Counted from the first letter of the stretch, positions 11,111 to 23,963 are shown. The stretch is DNA of 64,000 nucleotides from Vitellaria paradoxa (GCA_019916065.1 CM034236.1:23162941-23226940), one strand, 5' to 3'. The notes: generated by a model from the letters alone, not told the origin. Numbers and translations: made by a program.

Positions 11111-12058
11111 TCATTTATGCGTGTTGAAAGGGAGGCCACTATGCTCTACTTTAGGACGTTGTGTTAGCCAAACAAATCCTAGGATTGGCATAGTCATCAT
11201 TGTTTGATTGTTGTTGGTGATGGGGAGAGTTAGTCCATCCAAGGCTTGATCATCAACTCTTTGAGCCTTTGACGTGTAATGAAGTACTGGAGTGGCATTC
11301 TTATAGGCTTTCACGTTGCATTTCTCATCGCCACTTTTGATCGGTTGTTGATTCCCTTCTTTGGTTCAATAATCTTGCCACTATTGTCATCTTGGGGATT
11401 GTCACTTCGTTACAACTTGTACGTTGATGAAGTACTAATTGGTTGTAGCTCTTCCACCACAATGTATGCCAAGTAGAGCTTAGCATCAGCAAAGTGCGAT
11501 TTAACTTCGGTGAATGACTTCTCATCAGCTATAATCTTTGTAACTTCATTATCATGGTAGTACTTAAGGCACTGATAGAAAGTAAAAGGAACCACAACAT
11601 TGTCATGGATCCAAGGCCAACTTAACAGCATATTGTATAAAGTTTTGGCATTGATCACGTAAAACTATGCAGTTGATGTCATGTCATCGATGAGCAAGTT
11701 GAGACGGATTATTCCAATCACTCTCTACCCATTGATTAAAACCTTGAATCATCAAGTGACTGCGTGATAATTCATCCGTACCAATGCCTAATTCCTTCGT
11801 CACGCGAATAGGTAAAATGTTGACTGCTGGTCTACCATCAACAAGCATTCTATTCAATCTTTGTTCACATGCATAACCATAAATAAAAAGAGGGCCATTA
11901 TGTGGTGTTGAACCAAGTAGAAGATCTTCGTCTGAGAAATTCAGATTTTTCATACCAGCAACAGATATATTGCCACGGGTTTCAAAGTTAAGTACTAGTG
12001 TTTGCATGGGCATTGAAAATGACTCAACTCTTTCTTCAGTCAATTCTTCTATGTTCAT
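11111..12058 (-). pseudogene. Aspartic protease and connector of the Tat element, broken
   Basis: 11684-12058 holds the protease core with MLVDGRPAVNILP, matching the family D-G-(S/G)-A-V-N box. The catalytic Asp is present but the usual Gly-Ser after it reads Gly-Arg. 11410-11658 continues with NAKTLYNMLLSWPWIH and CLKYYHDNEVTKIIADE, the conserved stretch after the protease in Tat elements. 11111-11314 is the poorly conserved linker to RT. The three pieces are in different frames or separated by stops. From 10721 to 11110 I see only degraded linker sequence. Confidence 0.8.
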
Positions 12059-12540
12059 AACATGGCATTCAACAGCCTCAATGAGTTTATAAACTTTCTA
12101 CCAAGATTTTGGAAGAAACTCCCATAAAGTGATGAAAAAAAGTCTCAACTGCTATGGTTGATGCTGCTAGTTAGACTTTCTTTTTATTCTATTGTTTTCT
12201 TTTATCAAATTTTGTGAACTTCTGTTCTTAGCAAATGAGTTGAGGGTATGAGACTTTGACTTGCTCTTTCTTTTATGAGTAACGAGTGTCCACCCTTCCT
12301 CAACTGAATCAACTAAGTCACTGTTTCATTAGTGTTATTTTTACATTTCAACAATGGTGTATCAGGAATTTGCAAATGGTCTTGAATGATCATTTCAACA
12401 GGATAAAAATATCCAAATTGAACCTCAAGCCTTGACAAGTCCAGAATCAAACTTTCAAGTATGGGATCAATGGATCCAATCACAGCAATAGTTTTGTTGA
12501 TGGTTGCCACCTTCTTCTCTTCTCGTAGAAGGATCTCCCC

Positions 12541-14313
12541 TTAACTTGCCAGTTGCATAATCTTTTCTTTGAGAATGAAGCATTGTTGAGTAGAATGGCT
12601 AATTAAATGGTGATACTTGCAATAATTCGGATCATTAACTTTATCAGCTTCTTTTGGGCACTTTATCTCTGGAAGCTCAATGAGTTTTTGTTTTAACAAA
12701 TACTTGAGCATTCGAGGAACTTTAAAATTAGAAAATGGATATTCCTTTGCTTGCATTTCTTCAAGCGTAAATCTTTTTCATCCTCTTCCTTGGTTGGATT
12801 CGACCTTCTCTATCTCTTTCTTCTTAGGTTTGCTTGAAGTTTTAGCCGTTGTAGAAATCTTTATTGGTACAGTAGAAACAGACATGGATTCTTTATTGAC
12901 TAATTTGAAGAAAGTCTTGCCCTTTTTGTGGTTGTTTTCTGGCTTGCTTCTTCTGTTGTGAGATTCTTGAATTGGCAGCCCTTGATTACTGCTTGCAGTA
13001 ATGCTGAGCTCCATATCATAAGCACGAGTAGCTAATTCTTCAAAAGTTTTAGCCTTGATGCCTTAAAGGATATAATGAAGCCCTGAGTGCAAGCCTTGAA
13101 TGCACATCTCGATTACTAAAGCTTTAGACAACCTAGCCTTGCAGTTGAGGCTCAGATTTCTCCATCTGTTGATGAAGTCAATGAGAGGTTTTTCTTTCTA
13201 GTAGCGAGCATTGGTAAGCTCAATCATACTTACAGTACAACGGGTACTATAGAATCTATTGAGAAATTCTTGCTCTAGTTGCTTCTAACTGTCAATGGTG
13301 CTAAGCTTTAGATCGCAGTACCAGTTGAATGCATTACCCTTAAGAGTTTGAATGAATTGCTTGACCAGAAGATCTCTATTAGTTCTAACATTGCTACAAG
13401 TTTCCACAAAGTGAGTGACATGTTGCTTTAAATTTTCTTTGCCTTTAAATTGTTGGAATTTCAGGGGTTGGTAACCAGTTGGCATCTTTGGTTGATCAAT
13501 CCAACGAGCGTAAGGCTTAGCATATGTGAGAGAAGATTTTGGGGTTTCCACATTGTTGTCTTTGAGGGTGCCCAAAATGAACTCCTTTAGCTGATCAACA
13601 AGGATAAAACCATCGACAGAGATCGACAAGCTTTTTAGAGCTTCTTCTTGCTTTCTAGATGATTTAGTCACTTCTTGTGCTTTTGGAGAAGTTTGGCTTA
13701 ATTCTCTAGCATTGTTTAGCTTATTCATGATCGCTACAATTTGGTGATCACATTTTAACACTATTTTGCACTAGTTCTTCATAATCTTTGACAGTGAGTT
13801 AAATTGTTCTTCTAATGATGTCGCATTTGTCATCATCACATTCATAGTTGTCAAGCTTTGAGAACTGGCGAAATCATCATGTGACTTGAACTTTGATTGA
13901 GGAGTTTCTAGAGGAGAGTTGGATTCAAAATTGTGTGAATCATTAATCTACTTCTGGCCAGATTGGAGCTTGACACTTGGATCAGATCCTTGAGACATAG
14001 AAGGATGTGACAAAGCCTTCTCCAAAATTGTAGAAATATCTTCCTTTAGTTTTACAATAGCAACAGCATCTTCCTTGCCCCCTAAAAGACTTGATGATGT
14101 GGGTGTTGCCCTCAACAAACTTGAGTTGAAAACAAGTGTTGATTTCGACAATAGCAAGGCTTGTTTCAGTGCTTCAGCCATGGCTTTTACCTTGTTTCAT
14201 GTGACTAGGCCAATGCTTTGAGTAATAGACCTTAAGCTAGTGTTGCCGGCGGCAGATTTAGAGCCTTCGACTTTCAGATTTGGAACCTTCGAATAGTTGT
14301 TCTTGGGAGCCAT
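12541..14313 (-). pseudogene. Gag of the Tat element, broken
   Basis: The likely start is the ATG at 14313 (MAPKNNYSKVPNLK), just after the PBS; a stop follows about 38 codons later. Pieces at 13948-14181 and 13285-13761 follow. The latter contains the retrotransposon gag domain with YARWIDQPKMPTGYQPLKFQ and GNAFNWYCDLKLSTIDS. 12541-12756 is the gag C-terminus with the conserved DPNYCKYHHLISHSTQQCF metal-binding-like motif. 12060-12540 between gag and protease is degraded linker. Gag would form the particle shell around element RNA. Confidence 0.83.
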
Positions 14314-14366
14314 TGAGAGCTTGGTTGATTCGGTTTGATGAAGAGAGGAGATGAAAGGTAGAGATC

Positions 14367-14384
14367 GTCCCACTGGGCGTGCTA
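14367..14384 (-). other. Primer binding site region of the Tat element
   Basis: On the minus strand TAGCACGCCCAGTGGGAC follows the 5' LTR by a few bases. The GGCACGCCCAGTGGGAC-type sequence is commonly found at this position in Tat-type elements. The first bases (TAG instead of TGG) have decayed. I do not assign the tRNA. Confidence 0.65.
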
Positions 14385-14390
14385 TAAATT

Positions 14391-15063
14391 TGTACAGACA
14401 AAGTTCATGTTTGGAAATAAACACAAAAATTTATAAGAACAATTTGATTTTATTGATGGAGAAAAAGATGGATTACAATCTCTGATGTATTCTAATCAAA
14501 GAACTAATCCTCTAATTCTTCTTTTCTTGATGTCAATTCGAGGGCTTGAAACTTGATCTCAAACCAACACATGTCAGAGTTTGTGGGGCTTTGGCAGCTT
14601 CATCCAGAAGAGTCTTCTTAGATGCAAAAGAATGTCTCTTTCTCTTTGGTAGTGACCCTTATTTATAAATGTGTGGGAGAGTCACAGTAGATTTTAACTT
14701 CTCTAAGATAATTACCTCATTATTTTATTTCTTAAATAAGAGATAATATCAAAGAATTAAGATAGTATTATATTTCTTAAATAATTATTTCTTATTTATT
14801 TATTTATTTTCTAAGAGATAAAATTAAGAAATAATAATTATCTTTAGCAGTGGGCCCTACTGACAAGTGGCTCAATTTTATTAGTTAAGTCTTGTCATCT
14901 TTAGGCTGCATCACTTTTACATGTGGCATCTTCTGATTCGTCGACATATTCAATTTTTTGAAATCTTCCACCAAAACATGTGGCGAGATTTAATTTGTCA
15001 ATTTGATTGGGTTTTTATCTGACACTTGATAATATTTAATTGGCCAAAATTTGCGTGTCTATA
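14391..15063 (-). repeat. 5' LTR of the Tat-type element
   Basis: On the minus strand it runs from a decayed TA(G) start at 15063 to a TGTACA end at 14391, about 673 bases. It contains a TATA-like ATTTATAAAT at 14661-14670 and an AATAAA polyadenylation signal at 14449-14454, in the order expected for U3-R-U5. The outer 165 bases match window bases 1-161 at clearly less than full identity, so the insertion is old. Confidence 0.85.
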
Positions 15064-17767
15064 AGTGTCTTGTATCAGTTTCTTTTGCATATATTGGAAT
15101 AATCACACTTAATTGCAAGTACAAATGAAGCATATATGAGTGTAGCAGCAAATGTATGATCATGTTAAGTATTCAATCAAACAGTACATAAGAAAAATAT
15201 TTAAAAACTCATTGTTATTGTTAAACTCTCATTGGGTTGCATACGTATCTTCCTTGAGAATTGTGTTAGTCATAGTTCGGATTGATGGTGGAAGTAGTAG
15301 AAGTGTTTATCCTTGGTAATGATGTGAGCATAGCATTCTCATATGACATTTCCTAGATTGTATATATATATATATATATACGTGTGTGAACTGGGATCTT
15401 ATTCCATCTCTAACTCAATGTGTAATATAGGATTGAGAGTATATAAATAGTGTTGAAGAGGCTTTGATATTTTGAAAAAGATGTTTCCTTAATTGACTCC
15501 AATGTGTATATATATGAATATCTAAGCTGGTGTGATGATATATAGTGTCTTAACAACATAGTGACTACACTTAAGATTGCCTAGGTTGCCTGTATATCTT
15601 AGACATCCTCCTGGAATCAGGTTAATCATAGCTCAAATTTGTGTTTGAGGTGTCAATCAGGGGCAGAGGTAAATAGGAGGTTCTGGTGGGCTCAAGCCGA
15701 GTGCCAAAAAAAAATTATTAAGTAAATTTTGGACAAAAAAAGAATTAGCCTAGCTCAATCCCCTTAAATAGCCTAACCCATTCCTGAACAGCCCAACCCC
15801 AGCTAACCCTCTATAGGTCTTAATTTACTGGAATGATTGGATTCATTTTATAGAGTTTTGACTTGTAACCCAGGGAATTTTTTTAATCCTAGCTCCGCTG
15901 CCACTTAGCCACACATTCATTCATCATTATTATTAGCTTACTAGGATGCTAGTGACCCACCTTTCTACAAGTCTAGGGACTTATAAGAATGGGTACATAT
16001 ACCCTCTATTTTAGTACCTTTAAACCGCATCTGAAAATTAAGACTCAACTAGATATCAAATATCTCAATATCACATCCATATCTTAATATCTTAAGATAA
16101 GTCTCAACTATAACAACTTAATCTGTGTCATCACATGAAACACGTATATAAAATACATCCGAGGCATCGCCTTATATGAGACAACCAAGTATAGCATAAA
16201 TATGCATAAAATCAGGAAAAAAAAAAAAATTGACCAACAATAACAACAACAACAAAAACACCTAACCTGGGTCCTACTATGCGCACACGGGATGAGATCC
16301 CATGCACACACCTCAACCTCTAAGAAGTTGTGCATATGCTAGACTATCCATAAGTCTATGTTTATGCGACATCGAATTAAGTGTCATAAGCATGCGAAGC
16401 AAGCTTCTGTGCGCATGCTAGGGCTTCTACAACAGTAGGTCAGCATATTCTATTTTGTAGGTTTTAATTCAACCCCTTCCAATATTCATCACAAATTAAT
16501 AATACTACAACAAATTTTCTTAAACATGTAAGGAACAATTATTAATAACAACCATGCATCAATTCATCTATTGAGCAAGTATACAACATGAATTTCATTT
16601 AAGTTTACCCCCCACACACATCATTAATTTAGAAAAACTATAATTGACATGTTAGCTTAATTAGGACTCCAAGTGCCGCTACAGCCACACAAGGAGACAA
16701 TAAACACAAACCCACTCACAATATTCACCTGAGCAACAAGCTCAAACTCAGAACTTTACTTAAACTCACACATCTCTTTCTCTCTCTCTCTCTTTCTCTA
16801 CCTGACTTTCTGGTTCTAAGCACACACCCCCAATAACCACACTTACCTTAAGGCTAAGAAGATAAAGGGAGGGTGGTAGGTAAAGCCAAGCTTCTTAGGA
16901 AAGCCAAATATCCCACATGGAAAAAGGTGATTCAGCCTAGGCATATATATACAAATGTATATATAAATCAAAAAATGGTAGGCGAGAGCTATCAACAAAA
17001 GATTTGTGCAAAGTTGTGTATATGCTAGGGGACTCCTTGTGCACATAAGAAGTAATCTTACCTAGTTGTATGCATGCCAATAAGACTCTCGAGCACATGA
17101 GACATCAAGACATTAGGTAGTGTGCACAAGGCGAGATCAGCCATTCGCATGCTAGATCAATACCTAAAAATTATTTAAGTGTTGTGCTTGGTGACCACAG
17201 GTGCACGGGTCATTGGTAGCAAAATAAATTGCTTAAGTCCAGGTTGAGTTCATAGGATGTTAGATTCAGGATTTGAATTTAATTGGCTTAGGTGATGTGA
17301 CTTAGGTGACTTTTGAAATTAGGTTAATTAAATTTTATTAGGTGGTTAAGAAGAAAGGAAAAATCTAATTTTAACTTGATTTACTTTGAGTAGCTTTGGA
17401 TTAATTAGAATAAATAAGTTAAAGACAAGTATTGAAATTATGGTATTTAAAGACAAGTATTGAAAAGTGGGGTAATGTAAAAACAATATTGAAAGACATA
17501 ATTGAAAGTGAGGTAATGTAAAAGTAGTATGTCACGCCTCAAAATCCACGACCTAGTGATGTGGGGATAAACCCATAAAAATAATCACAATAAACCATAC
17601 ATCAAATATTAATTAGAGTGAAAGTGAATAATAATATTAGTATTCAAGATTTGAATACTCTAAAAATCTATCTCTTGCCATAAAGGGGTTACAAAACATC
17701 ATACCTCAAAATCGGGCTCAAAACTAATATCTAATTCATAATACAATTCAATTATTGAAATGAATGC
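15064..17767. other. Unassigned AT-rich DNA with microsatellites and degenerate repeat debris
   Basis: No coding region is recognised. There is a (TA)n run at about 15360-15380 and a (CT)n run at about 16770-16800. The ends of 15660-15905 are loosely complementary (GGGGCAGAGG / CTCCGCTGCC), as in a decayed small transposon. 17195-17450 loosely resembles the U5 side of an Athila-type LTR on the minus strand. A TGTCACGCCTCAAAATC start at 17531 looks like a gypsy LTR edge. None of these can be bounded by target duplications. Confidence 0.4.
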
Positions 17768-19352
17768 TGTTGGCCCAAGGTTTATAAAGTTAGTTTTATA
17801 ATTGATTTTGATGATAACAAACATTGAATTAAATTTTCACAAATAATTTTCAAATAGACATTGTATGAAATGTTACAATTCATTTGATAGATTCAAGATA
17901 ATAGAGTTGGAAGAGATTGATATTATTTTTAGATATTTTCACATAATTTGGATGAAGGAATAAAGGAATTTCAAAGTTTGGAGTAATAGAAATCAAAGTA
18001 AGATGAATATTTGAACTAGAGGTTAACTCAGATAAACAGAAAAATCAGACACGTGTTAGCATATAGATGATATCTTAAGATCCAACGGTTCAATTTTTGT
18101 GAAATTTTAATATAGTAAACTAGACTTCCATATCTACAACTTTACCGAAGGGATATTGTTGTGGATCTGAAGTTAAGGTGTCAAAACATGAGTTGGAATA
18201 TTAGTCATTACAGAAAAGATTTTAATTCTGGATTCTGGAGCTAGTCTTAGTTTTGAGACATAAATCATACTATACAGCTTTAAAAATTCTGATTTTTGGT
18301 GTGTGAAAAGAAGACTCAAACAGCTACAACTTTTGTAGTTTAAGTTTCTTCTAATTCTAAAAGTATCATGGTGAAACAGAAGCTTAAACTGGAAACACAG
18401 ATTCAGAATGTCAGAAAAGGCTATCAGAAGCTGGTCTCGGTTCAGAAGCCATATCTGACTATCTAACCGTTGGATGAAGCTCAAAATTTGACATGTGATA
18501 GCTGAAATATATATCTAAAAAGTCTTTAATCCGAGGAAATTTCAGATTTGAACGTTATGAGCGTGAAAAAGGGTCCCAAATATATCTCAGAAAATCTGAA
18601 TTTGAAAGACAGCATTGGAAGCAAGGAAATTCAATTTCTTTCAAGGGCAAAAGTGTCTTTTCACTTAGTAACGGCCATTTGGAGTTTTTCATCTATAAAT
18701 AGAGTCTCAAACTCAGATTCAAGAGGAGGAACAAGGCAAGAAAGAAGTGCTTACAAAGAGATACAAGAAATTCCATAACTTTGCAAACATAGAGTGATTT
18801 CTTCTCACATTTGTGCTTCATCTTTCATATTCAACTTGTGAGAGTTTCTTTTTGATTTGATTGAGTTTTAAACTCATCATTGTTGTTGTAAGAAAGGGAA
18901 ATTTAAAACTCTTTTAATTTGTGAGAGTTGGGTGAGCTCTTGTGGGTTTTGGTTCAAGTGTTAGGACCAAAACAAGAGACTTTCTTTGAGAGAGACTTGT
19001 GTGAGTGATTTGGGGATAAAATCACTTGGGAAAGGTTCCTAGCACCTTGGGAAGCTAGTGTGTAATAAGCTCTTCAAAGAATAGTGGAGAAATCTCAAGG
19101 AAGGCCTTGGGGGAGTGGACGTAGGCAACATTGAAGCCGAACCATTATAAATAGATTGTGTTTGCTTCTCTTCCCTTCTCTTTATATTTATTGCAAACAC
19201 TAGCACTCACTCTTCATTCACAAATATTAAATAATTTTTTTTGGTGCATTTCATATTCATCTTGACATATTTGTTTTAGGGTTGAAATTTTTATTTGCAA
19301 AATTTTTAAGCAACCCTATTCACCCCCTCTAGTGTTGCTATTTGGGACAACA
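17768..19352 (+). mobile_element. Solo LTR, probably Ty1/copia
   Basis: Starts TGTTGGCCCAAGG and ends TTTGGGACAACA, flanked by a perfect 5-bp duplication AATGC (17763-17767 and 19353-19357). The early GATTTTGATGATAACAAA block and the CACCCCCTCTAGTGTTGC block near the end are frequent in plant Ty1/copia LTRs. CTATAAATAG (about 18693) is a strong TATA box on the + strand. No PBS follows, so it is a solo LTR. The lineage is inferred from these words only. Confidence 0.85.
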
Positions 19353-20329
19353 AATGCAAACAATCTATAACCGGGTAATCTAGCTCACAAGTCCATCATG
19401 AGCATCTACTCCTATAAAATCAACTGTAGGGGGTGAGCACTAAATCATGCATGCTCAAAACATTACAACAACAAACACTTTTAACAACCACAAATTTGGT
19501 CGCTAAAGTTTACTTTTTAGTCGCTGAAGCTTTTGTCAACCAACCATAATTTGTCACTAGTTGGTTAGCAAAGACTAGTCACAGAATGCATTATCAACCA
19601 AAATATATTTGTTCGGTCAAAGTATGATATTTGCCAACCAAACTTTGGTTGCTAAAAGGTAGGCCCCTAGCGACCAACATATATTTGGTTAGGAAAGGTT
19701 TGCCCTGTAGCGATTTTGGTCGCCAAACAAGTAGTTTTTAGTAACCAACTGGTTGGTAAAAGGGTTAAAATTAGAAATTTGAATTAATTTAAAAAAAATT
19801 AAAATGTGGTGCCAAATGGCATCATTTGGTGACCTGTCATCATGTCACATGGCAACTTTCTTTTTTGGTAAGTAAGATAAATTTGGATTAATGGGAAAGG
19901 AGTACAATGTCTAGAGGGCATTCCCTTGGTATACATCATATATTTACTTCATGTACAAAAGAATAGGCACGAATGCATTTATAAGTTAGACTATACAACA
20001 CATGCCTAGCCTATACAAAAGTTAGGATCCCCCATTTTGAACACAGAATAGTATTACTACTAGTAGGGACAATATTCTTCCCATGTGCCATCAATTGTGT
20101 CCCACGTAAAATATATATTAATCTAACACATGCAAAAAATTTAGTAATTATGTATGTAATGAGGTAATTACATATGTGTATATAAAAAAGTTTCCTTAAG
20201 ATGTTAATGTCATTTAACAATAAAGTCAAATGTATTCCTTTAGATTGTCTCTCTAACCCAAACAGCATCATGCTCTTAAGCTGGAACCACGGTTTCACTT
20301 AGCACTTGTTGTAGGTAGCCCTCCATTTT

Positions 20330-21147
20330 CAGATCATCGCAATCAATTTGAAGTACCTCATTTTAGACATTTTGGTTGTAGCATGCCATTTGGATCCACG
20401 AGATGCTTAACAAAGTATACTTGTTCTACTTGTGATGCAAAAATACAGGGTTCATTACTAGTTTGATTGTATTTATACATTGAGTTATTTAAGTTAACCA
20501 AATTAAATTAATAATAATCATATTTTATCTCATATTTTGAATCAACCTAATCACATTTAAATATCAAAACTTTTAACTCATTATCATATTTAAGTACAAC
20601 GATATTTGTAAGTTGCTTATAGTAAAACACGGGCCCAACACGAGGATTATTATCCTTTAGGCTTGAAAAACTAAAGGTATCAGCATTTAAAGCTACCCCA
20701 AAATTTTTTGTTGATCTTCTGTCGTCTAAGTCTTTGATGCAAAATTGAAATTCGAATGTCACAACTTTTGTGACAACATGCCAAGGGAAATGTTCCATTA
20801 GCTAATGTACTAAGAATATAACCATCATAACCCTTTAAATTGGAACAGTCCTCTCTTACAAGTTAACTCACCTCGAGATATTAGAACAATAACCATAATG
20901 CACTCTAACACCTTTTAGGATAAAACAAAAAAGTCCTTCTCATTCCTGTTGATTATGAATTATGCTGGCCACTCTCAATCGCAAATGTAATGGTTTCTTC
21001 ATTATTATGTCCTCTAAGTCATACCAAGTGTTGGCATTGTATTTTAATCTTGCTTTATCACCAAGAATATTCCACAATAAGTTTTCACGCATATTCTTCA
21101 CAATATACATCACATCCAAATTATGCATAATTAAATTGTCCTTCTAA
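20330..21147 (-). pseudogene. CACTA transposase (TNP2 C-terminal part) and DUF4216 relic
   Basis: 20940-21128 reads MHNLDVMYIVKNMRENLLWN, matching the conserved HxLDVMHIEKNVxxN box of TNP2 transposases. 20547-20798 reads DLDDRRSTKNFGVALNADTF and later VLKYDNELKVLIFKCD, followed downstream by EPCIFASQVEQVYFVK-type sequence near 20410-20470. This is the DUF4216 domain of CACTA proteins. The domain order is normal on the minus strand. The reading frames contain stops and are incomplete, so the transposase is dead. Confidence 0.75.
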
Positions 21148-21264
21148 TATGACAACTCATAGAATATACTCTTTTTCCTCTAGTTGTGGGTATAATGGTT
21201 ATTTAATAATGGTAGGTAGTTTGTAGGTTATTCGTCTTATACGTAGTTAGTATACTCTTCAAAT

Positions 21265-21777
21265 TAAGTTATGATAATTGATGATGTTTTATTTTCATTC
21301 ACACACCATAAGCCCTCATGGTAGATATTGTTTGCTTTGGGTCCCTAGTAAGGATTCTCACGCATGGCCTTAAAATGTGTCATACCAAGGAGAGAGGAGT
21401 TGGACGCTTACAAGCTACCATAGTCTTAGACTCCTTTTCCACGTGGAATTTATGGTGTCATCGAGGAGAGATGAGTTGGAAGCTTACAAGCTACCACTAT
21501 CCTAGACTCATTTTTCATGTGGGATTATGGTGTCATCAGTGGTCCTAATTGAGGACTGAGGAATTATGAATGGTGGGCACATGGCCCCGATTCCCAAGAG
21601 TGGTAGGCATATAGACCCTTCGATTCCCACAGACGATGCCAATTGATTATGTTTCATTTTTGTTTGCACACTGTAAGTCCTCCTTGTAGATATTATCTGT
21701 TTTGTACCCCCATAAGGAATCTCATGCACAGCTTTAAAATGCATCGTGCCAGGGAGAGAGGATTCAGTTGGGGGCAC
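21265..21777 (-). mobile_element. TRIM-like element, minus orientation, truncated, with LTR duplication
   Basis: The reverse complement matches the 23242-23942 element: the same LTR words (GGAGTCTAAGACTATGGTAG, CTTATAAGC-like, ACGCATTTTAAAG-like) and a PBS-like TTGGCATCGTCTGTGGGAA at about 21622-21642. The left LTR is followed by a second partial copy of its own last part (21386-21470 repeated at 21465-21540). The right-hand LTR is cut short at 21777. There is no coding capacity. Confidence 0.65.
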
Positions 21778-23241
21778 TGATGACTTTAGATTTATATTTT
21801 TTTGATGCCCTTGAAAGCATGTTTTTGTAATGACATTTTATTTTTTTAGATATAATAAAACATTATTTATTTAAGCATACATTATTGTCCCTTATTTATA
21901 AAGTATGTGATTTAAGTATTGGGCGTAAGATGCCAGTACGGAAAGATTTAAATTACAAGTTTTATAAATAAAGGTAAAGTCACAGCTATTAATGAAACGG
22001 CATTTCATTATGTTAAAGCTGTAACTTTTCTACTTAATTGGGTGATTTATCTTGATCACTAAAGTAGTGACTTTGAGTAGGAAAGTTAGTATGTATATGT
22101 GATATACATATTAAAAGGACTGTTGTAAACTATGATTTGGTTAATAAATGTTAGTTAAGCTTTAATAAACTTAATAAACCTTAATCCTAATTTTGTAATG
22201 AACTCATATTCATGAATTAAATCTATTTGAGTTATCACAGAGTGAGATCTTATAAACAGTCAAAACCTTGATAACTTGGAGATTTAATTTCATGAATCAT
22301 GGGAACATATACTTATAAGATGGAATCCATTTTGATATGCTCACCTAAGCTATTTATCTTTTTAATCATTAAATTTGTGGCCATAGTTTATTGAATAAAT
22401 TGTTTATTGGATAACAATATTTATTTGTAAATTGTTTACAAATATAGAAATATTGAAATTGATCAAAATTTGGATAAATAGAGACTTAGGGTTAAATATG
22501 TAATTAAGGGGCTCGGCATTTAGCCTAGCTTAATTACGAGCTTATAATGGAGGGTTAATTAAGTGAATATTATTGGTCTAAGACCAAAATTCATTTTATT
22601 AAAAGTTATTTTAATTAAATGAATTTTAACATGGATTACTAGAGTGTAACCACGGGCTTTTAGTGGAATAGCCCTGGGTTAATTTAAAAGATAATCGGTT
22701 GTCATCAGATGAGAAGGCCCAGAAATCTTTTAAGTTAGAACTAGCAATTCACAGGCCTTCAATCCCAAGCTAGCTCAATTTTATCTTGATGGGTTAGGTC
22801 TAGTTGGCTTATTATTTATAATTTATTTGTAAAATAAATTGTAGATAACTAATGTATATTTAGATGAGGTGATATAGTTGAGAAATACACTCTTAGATTG
22901 AGAGATTTTCTCAAGATACTATATCTTCTAAATATATATTATACGTTAGGATAATATATAGATAAGATATATGTGAGAGTGGATAAGAGATAATTTCTAG
23001 ATTTAGAGATCTTCTCTAATATAAACTTTATATCTCTCTCTATATATAACTTTTATATATTGATAAGTCAGGTGATTTGAAAAGGTGACCACTCACATCC
23101 ATCTAGAGAGAGAGAGAGTTGAGAATAGTTTAGAAGGCTGAATCGCTGAAAAGAAGGAGTTTCCGCTATGCATCTGAAAATTTTAAAGAGTTCAACCTTC
23201 TAATCGAGGTATTTTTCTCAACCCTATGCTATGAAAACCAA
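21778..23241. other. Unassigned AT-rich segment between two TRIM-like copies
   Basis: About 1.46 kb without coding regions. It begins TGATGAC and ends near ACCAACA, so an LTR identity is possible, but the flanks (GGCAC and ATGAC) do not form a target duplication. It contains TATA-rich runs around 22920-23060 and an (AG)n run near 23105-23118. Together with both TRIM-like copies it separates the two halves of the CACTA transposase. Confidence 0.4.
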
Positions 23242-23942
23242 CAATGACATCATAAATCCCACATTGGAAAAGAGTCAAGGACTGTAGTAGCTTATAAGCA
23301 TCTAGCTCCTCTTTCCCTAGTATGACGCATTTTAAAGTCGTGCGTGAGAAGCCAACAGGGGCACAAAGTGGACAATACCTTCCAAGAGGGCCTATGGAAT
23401 ACAGGTGAAAATGAACAACCATTAGTTGGCGCCGTTTATGGGAATTAGAGGGACCATGTGCCCCTTATTCCTAGTCCCTCAATCCTGGACTATGTGGGGC
23501 ATTGATAACACCATAGAATCCCATATCAGAAAGGAATCAAGAACTGTGGTAGCTTATAAGCACATAACTCTTCTCTCCCCGATACGACACGTTTAAAAGT
23601 CATGCTTGAGAATCCTTACAAGGGCACAAAGCGGACAATATCTACCAAAAGGCCTACAGTGTATGGATGAAAATGGACCATATCATTTGGCACCATCTGA
23701 GGGAATCAAAGGGGCCATGTGCTTGTCGTTCCTAATCCATTAGTCCCCAACTAGGGGCGCTAATGATGCCATAAATCTCATATTGAAAAGGAGTCGAGGA
23801 CTGTGGTAGCTTATAAGCACCAAACTCCTCTTTTCCTAGTATGATGCATTTTAAAGTCATGCATGAGAATTTCTACGAGGGCCACAAAGTAGACAATATC
23901 TATTAGGAGAGCCTACGGTGTGCAGATGAAAATGGACCATCA
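23242..23942 (+). mobile_element. TRIM-like element in tandem form: three short LTRs and two minimal interiors
   Basis: Three copies of a roughly 180-base unit lie at 23242-23421, 23503-23685 and 23764-23942. Each starts near TGATGACACCATAAATCCC and ends near GAAAATGGACCATCA. Between them are two interiors of about 80 bases, each beginning with a PBS-like sequence (TTGGCGCCGTTTATGGGAA at about 23426; TTTGGCACCATCTGAGGGAA at about 23686) and ending in a G-rich run (TATGTGGGGC, CTAGGGGCGC). LTR-interior-LTR-interior-LTR is the tandem form known for terminal-repeat retrotransposons in miniature. Confidence 0.75.
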
Positions 23943-23963
23943 TTAATAATAATTCATTATTTA

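Larger units (their letters stand above)
1..15063 (-). mobile_element. Decayed Tat-lineage Ty3/gypsy LTR retrotransposon carrying an antisense PMD gene
   Basis: Read on the minus strand the order is 5' LTR (14391-15063), PBS, gag, protease, RT, RNase H, second RNase H, integrase, an oppositely oriented cargo gene, polypurine tract, and the start of the 3' LTR (1-161). The LTR pair is recognised because bases 1-161 match about 14895-15063 in the same orientation. Protease-RT-RNase H-integrase order defines Ty3/gypsy, and a second RNase H between RNase H and integrase is a known mark of the Tat lineage. All genes carry stops and frameshifts. The left end lies outside the window, so target duplications cannot be compared. 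Confidence 0.9.
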
